In this document: positions 62,231 through 64,000 of the stretch, in pieces
Layout of the letters: each line of letters begins with the position of its first letter
Position numbering within the stretch: position 1 is the first letter of the stretch
NCBI RefSeq assembly: GCF_937001465.1
Contig: NC_064560.1
Coordinates: 250,501 to 314,500, forward strand
Length of the DNA: 64,000 nt
Direction: 5' to 3'
From: Orcinus orca
Lineage: Eukaryota; Chordata; Mammalia; Artiodactyla; Delphinidae
Notes under the pieces: generated by a model
The model's database searches: none
Seen by the model: the letters and a program-made list of their open reading frames with translations, nothing else
Told to the model about the DNA's origin: nothing
Program-made: the position numbers and the translations under genes

Positions 62231-63198
62231 CTAGAAAATCAAAATGCAGTATATTACTCGCCGAGAGCGCTCACCCTCCTGAGCGTCCCGAGCCCCGAAC
62301 CTGGCCGCGGCGCGGGGCTGTGGAGCCCAGGGGAGGAGCGGCGCCGCCGCACCTGAACGCGGGAACCCCCGCCTCCCCCCTGGCTGGTTACACCGCTCCG
62401 CCGCAACGCCCGTCACCCGCCCCCGAACGCTCCTGGGGCAGGTACCCACCCTCCTCTTAGCCCCGGCCACCCAGCTCCCAAAGAATCTCAGCCGGCAACA
62501 GTTAACCCGCGGGGGCGAAGCAAAGTGACTCCTCAAGGAGCCTTGCCTGAGTTGGTTTTAATCTGGATGAAGCCCGCTCCGGAAAGCGGAGGGCAGGCGC
62601 GGGGCCGCGCGGTGTTCTTCAGTCAAAACGGAAGACTACAGCCTCTCAGAGCTCCCACTCGGGGTCGTAAGGAGGGGTTGGAAGAAAGGAAAAATTGGGG
62701 GGAACATGAACAACCGCTTTCGCAAGCCCCAGTCAATGAGTCCCAGGCCGCACTGGGATTTCGGGGATTTGCATGTTTTCTAGGTCCTGGATGGTTTGGC
62801 TGAAACCCCTGCGTCCCTTTTCCGGCTACAGCCCTTGGCGCGGGGGTGAGGGCAGGAAAGTTAGCAGATTCCAGACCTAGAAAGTGAAGTGGGCTCAGGA
62901 ACAAATGCACCATGGCCTTCCCTCCCTCCGAGTCTCCTACCACCCCACAGCCCGCTCCGGACGCGCTGGGTCCGGCACCCCGCCCGCTCCCCCCACCCGC
63001 GAGCCAGTGGCCAGTGCTGTCCTCTTTCGCAGCGCGGGTGCGAGCCGCGAGCTCGGAGTCCTTCCACACCCACCCCTCTCTGGGGTCTCGGGGAACCATT
63101 TCAGAAGTTGAGAAGGGGTTAAAGAGCGGGAAGAGGCACCGCGGTCCGCGCACCGCCGGGCCTGCGGCTGCCCCCGTCGGGAAAAGCCGCCAGCTCAC
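62231..63198 (-). other. MKX intron 1 (inferred)
   Basis: GC-rich intron of about 970 bp between the inferred non-coding exon and the start exon. I see no interspersed repeat. The open frames are compositional. An AT-richer purine tract lies around 62690-62710. Confidence 0.5.
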
Positions 63199-63400
63199 CT
63201 CCCGGGTCGCGGCGGCCCGGAGCCTCTGCCCGCCGCGCGTGAGCGTCGGGGGCCGGTCCGCGCCGCCGCGGAGCAGCCGGGTGACCGCCCGGAGGCGTGC
63301 AGCAGCCCCAGCCAGCCCTACCTCCCCGCCTCGCGCCTGGGGGCAGCTCGCTTTGCTCCCGAGCTGCCCCCGCCTCACAGCTGGCGCCCCTTAACCGCGC
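63199..63400 (-). other. MKX: Probable MKX non-coding first exon (5' limit unknown)
   Basis: On the minus strand a strong donor CGGGAG|GTGAGC ends an exon at 63199, upstream of the acceptor at 62231, giving an intron of about 970 bp. A second possible donor GGGGAG|GTAGGG lies at about 63319. No ATG occurs on the minus strand from 63378 to 63199, so the leader has no obvious upstream ORF. The start site cannot be read directly. GC boxes (CCCCGCCCC on plus, about 63402-63412) lie just upstream. Confidence 0.5.
63339..63371. repeat. Perfect 12-bp inverted repeat near the MKX 5' end
   Basis: GGGGGCAGCTCG at 63339-63350 and its exact complement CGAGCTGCCCCC at 63360-63371, separated by a 9-nt loop (63351-63359). 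A very GC-rich potential hairpin in or just upstream of the inferred first exon. Confidence 0.85.
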
Positions 63401-63520
63401 CCCGCCCCGGCGAGGGCCGCCACGCCCCCACACCCACGCCGCGTGCCCACGCTCGCCAAGACCCCCCAGCCCCGCCCTCCGGCCATCGCAGCAGTGGCCA
63501 CGAGCGACGTGTAGTGCTGT

Positions 63521-63549
63521 GACCGCAGAGATTAAACGACCGCAGAGAT
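63521..63549. repeat. Short direct repeat upstream of MKX
   Basis: GACCGCAGAGAT occurs at 63521-63532 and again at 63538-63549. A 12-bp exact duplication in the promoter-side CpG island. Function unknown; it may be a duplicated protein-binding site or chance slippage. Confidence 0.7.
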
Positions 63550-64000
63550 CAGTGCTCGCGGGGAGGTGAAGTCAGACCTCTGCTAGCTGCCCCCCGCAGA
63601 CAGGTACGTGTCTGGGCCGTCCGTGCAGCCTCCGCGGCCAGTGTGAGAGCAAAGGTCCGTGCTCGCAGCCCTCGTTCGAGGCGTCAGGAGGCGCCTTGTT
63701 TTTCCTTTTAAATCCGTGCGCTCGGTGATTTGCGCTCAGGCTGTTCTATTTGTGAAGCAACCCGTTCCCAGCCCCGCTGTCTGTCCCCACCTCAGCTCTG
63801 TGTTCCTGTTGGCCACGGCGTGTTTTCCCGGCCATTGCGCCGCGAAGCTTGCCACGCGGACCCTCCCCGCTATCCCAAGCCCACGCCGAGGTCGCAACCA
63901 CAGACCCCGGCGCGGCTGCGTCTGCACGCGGCAGGCGCGGCCAAGGGCCGGGAGCTGGGTCCCCGCGCGGTCCCCAACGCCGCCTCTCGGCTCCCGTGCT

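Larger units (their letters stand above)
59700..64000. promoter_or_regulatory. CpG island with the MKX promoter
   Basis: Extended GC-rich, CpG-dense DNA covering the probable first exon, start exon and first homeobox exon, interrupted by AT-richer gaps (about 60450-60530, 60740-60960, 61095-61215). Sp1-type GC boxes occur around 63400. There is no convincing TATA box, which fits a CpG-island developmental promoter. CpG depletion elsewhere in the window makes the boundary near 59.7 kb clear. Many long stop-free frames here result from base composition. Confidence 0.8.

Noticed and set aside
61813..62460. 215-codon plus-strand frame antisense to the MKX start exon
   Set aside because: Antisense shadow of a GC-rich exon. 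An antisense non-coding transcript may exist here, but nothing in the sequence alone defines one.
62623..63378. 251-codon minus-strand open frame, longest in the window
   Set aside because: It runs through the inferred intron 1 and non-coding exon without a splice or homology signal. It has no ATG start in the leader part and compositional bias explains its length.
1..64000. An undescribed multi-gene system
   Set aside because: Both strands were searched; apart from MKX only repeats and non-coding sequence could be supported.

Overview
This is a window of vertebrate nuclear DNA, almost certainly from a cetacean (whale or dolphin). It contains CHR-type tRNA-Glu-derived SINEs, including the subfamily that ends in a GCGTAC tail, together with cetartiodactyl-type L1 3' ends, MIR and L2 relics, a MaLR LTR and a GC-rich CpG-island promoter. 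There are no bacterial-style operons. Almost all long open frames are by-products of GC-rich DNA or repeats.

The window carries one protein-coding gene, complete and on the minus strand: MKX (Mohawk, a TALE-class homeobox transcription repressor of tendon and connective tissue). I traced six coding exons by reading frame and GT/AG splice sites: 61964-62151, 60077-60236, 51872-52025, 51107-51442, 4058-4091 and 3766-3952. They total 1059 nt, giving 352 residues plus a stop. All splice phases agree and there is no internal stop. A non-coding first exon ending near 63199 and a 3' UTR running down to about 1.92 kb are inferred.

Layout from right to left (direction of transcription): 59.7-64.0 kb is a large CpG island with the promoter, the 5' non-coding exon, the start exon and the first homeobox exon. 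52.0-60.1 kb is intron 3, which splits the homeodomain just before its recognition helix. 51.1-52.0 kb holds two exons. 4.1-51.1 kb is one 47-kb intron with most of the mobile DNA. 3.77-4.09 kb holds a 34-nt micro-exon and the last coding exon, 105 bp apart. 1.9-3.77 kb is the 3' UTR, and 0-1.9 kb is downstream flank.

The large intron and intron 3 hold an informative record of insertions: a TA-flanked inverted-repeat DNA transposon with a 34-bp minisatellite, itself sitting inside an L2; an L1 with an inverted 5' part nested in another L1; a short L1-derived insertion with a clean target duplication next to a 37-bp minisatellite; and SINEs with readable target duplications. I found no new gene system. 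The points most worth checking are these structures, a perfect 12-bp hairpin near the MKX 5' end, and a few non-repetitive TAAT-rich intronic stretches that could be enhancers.
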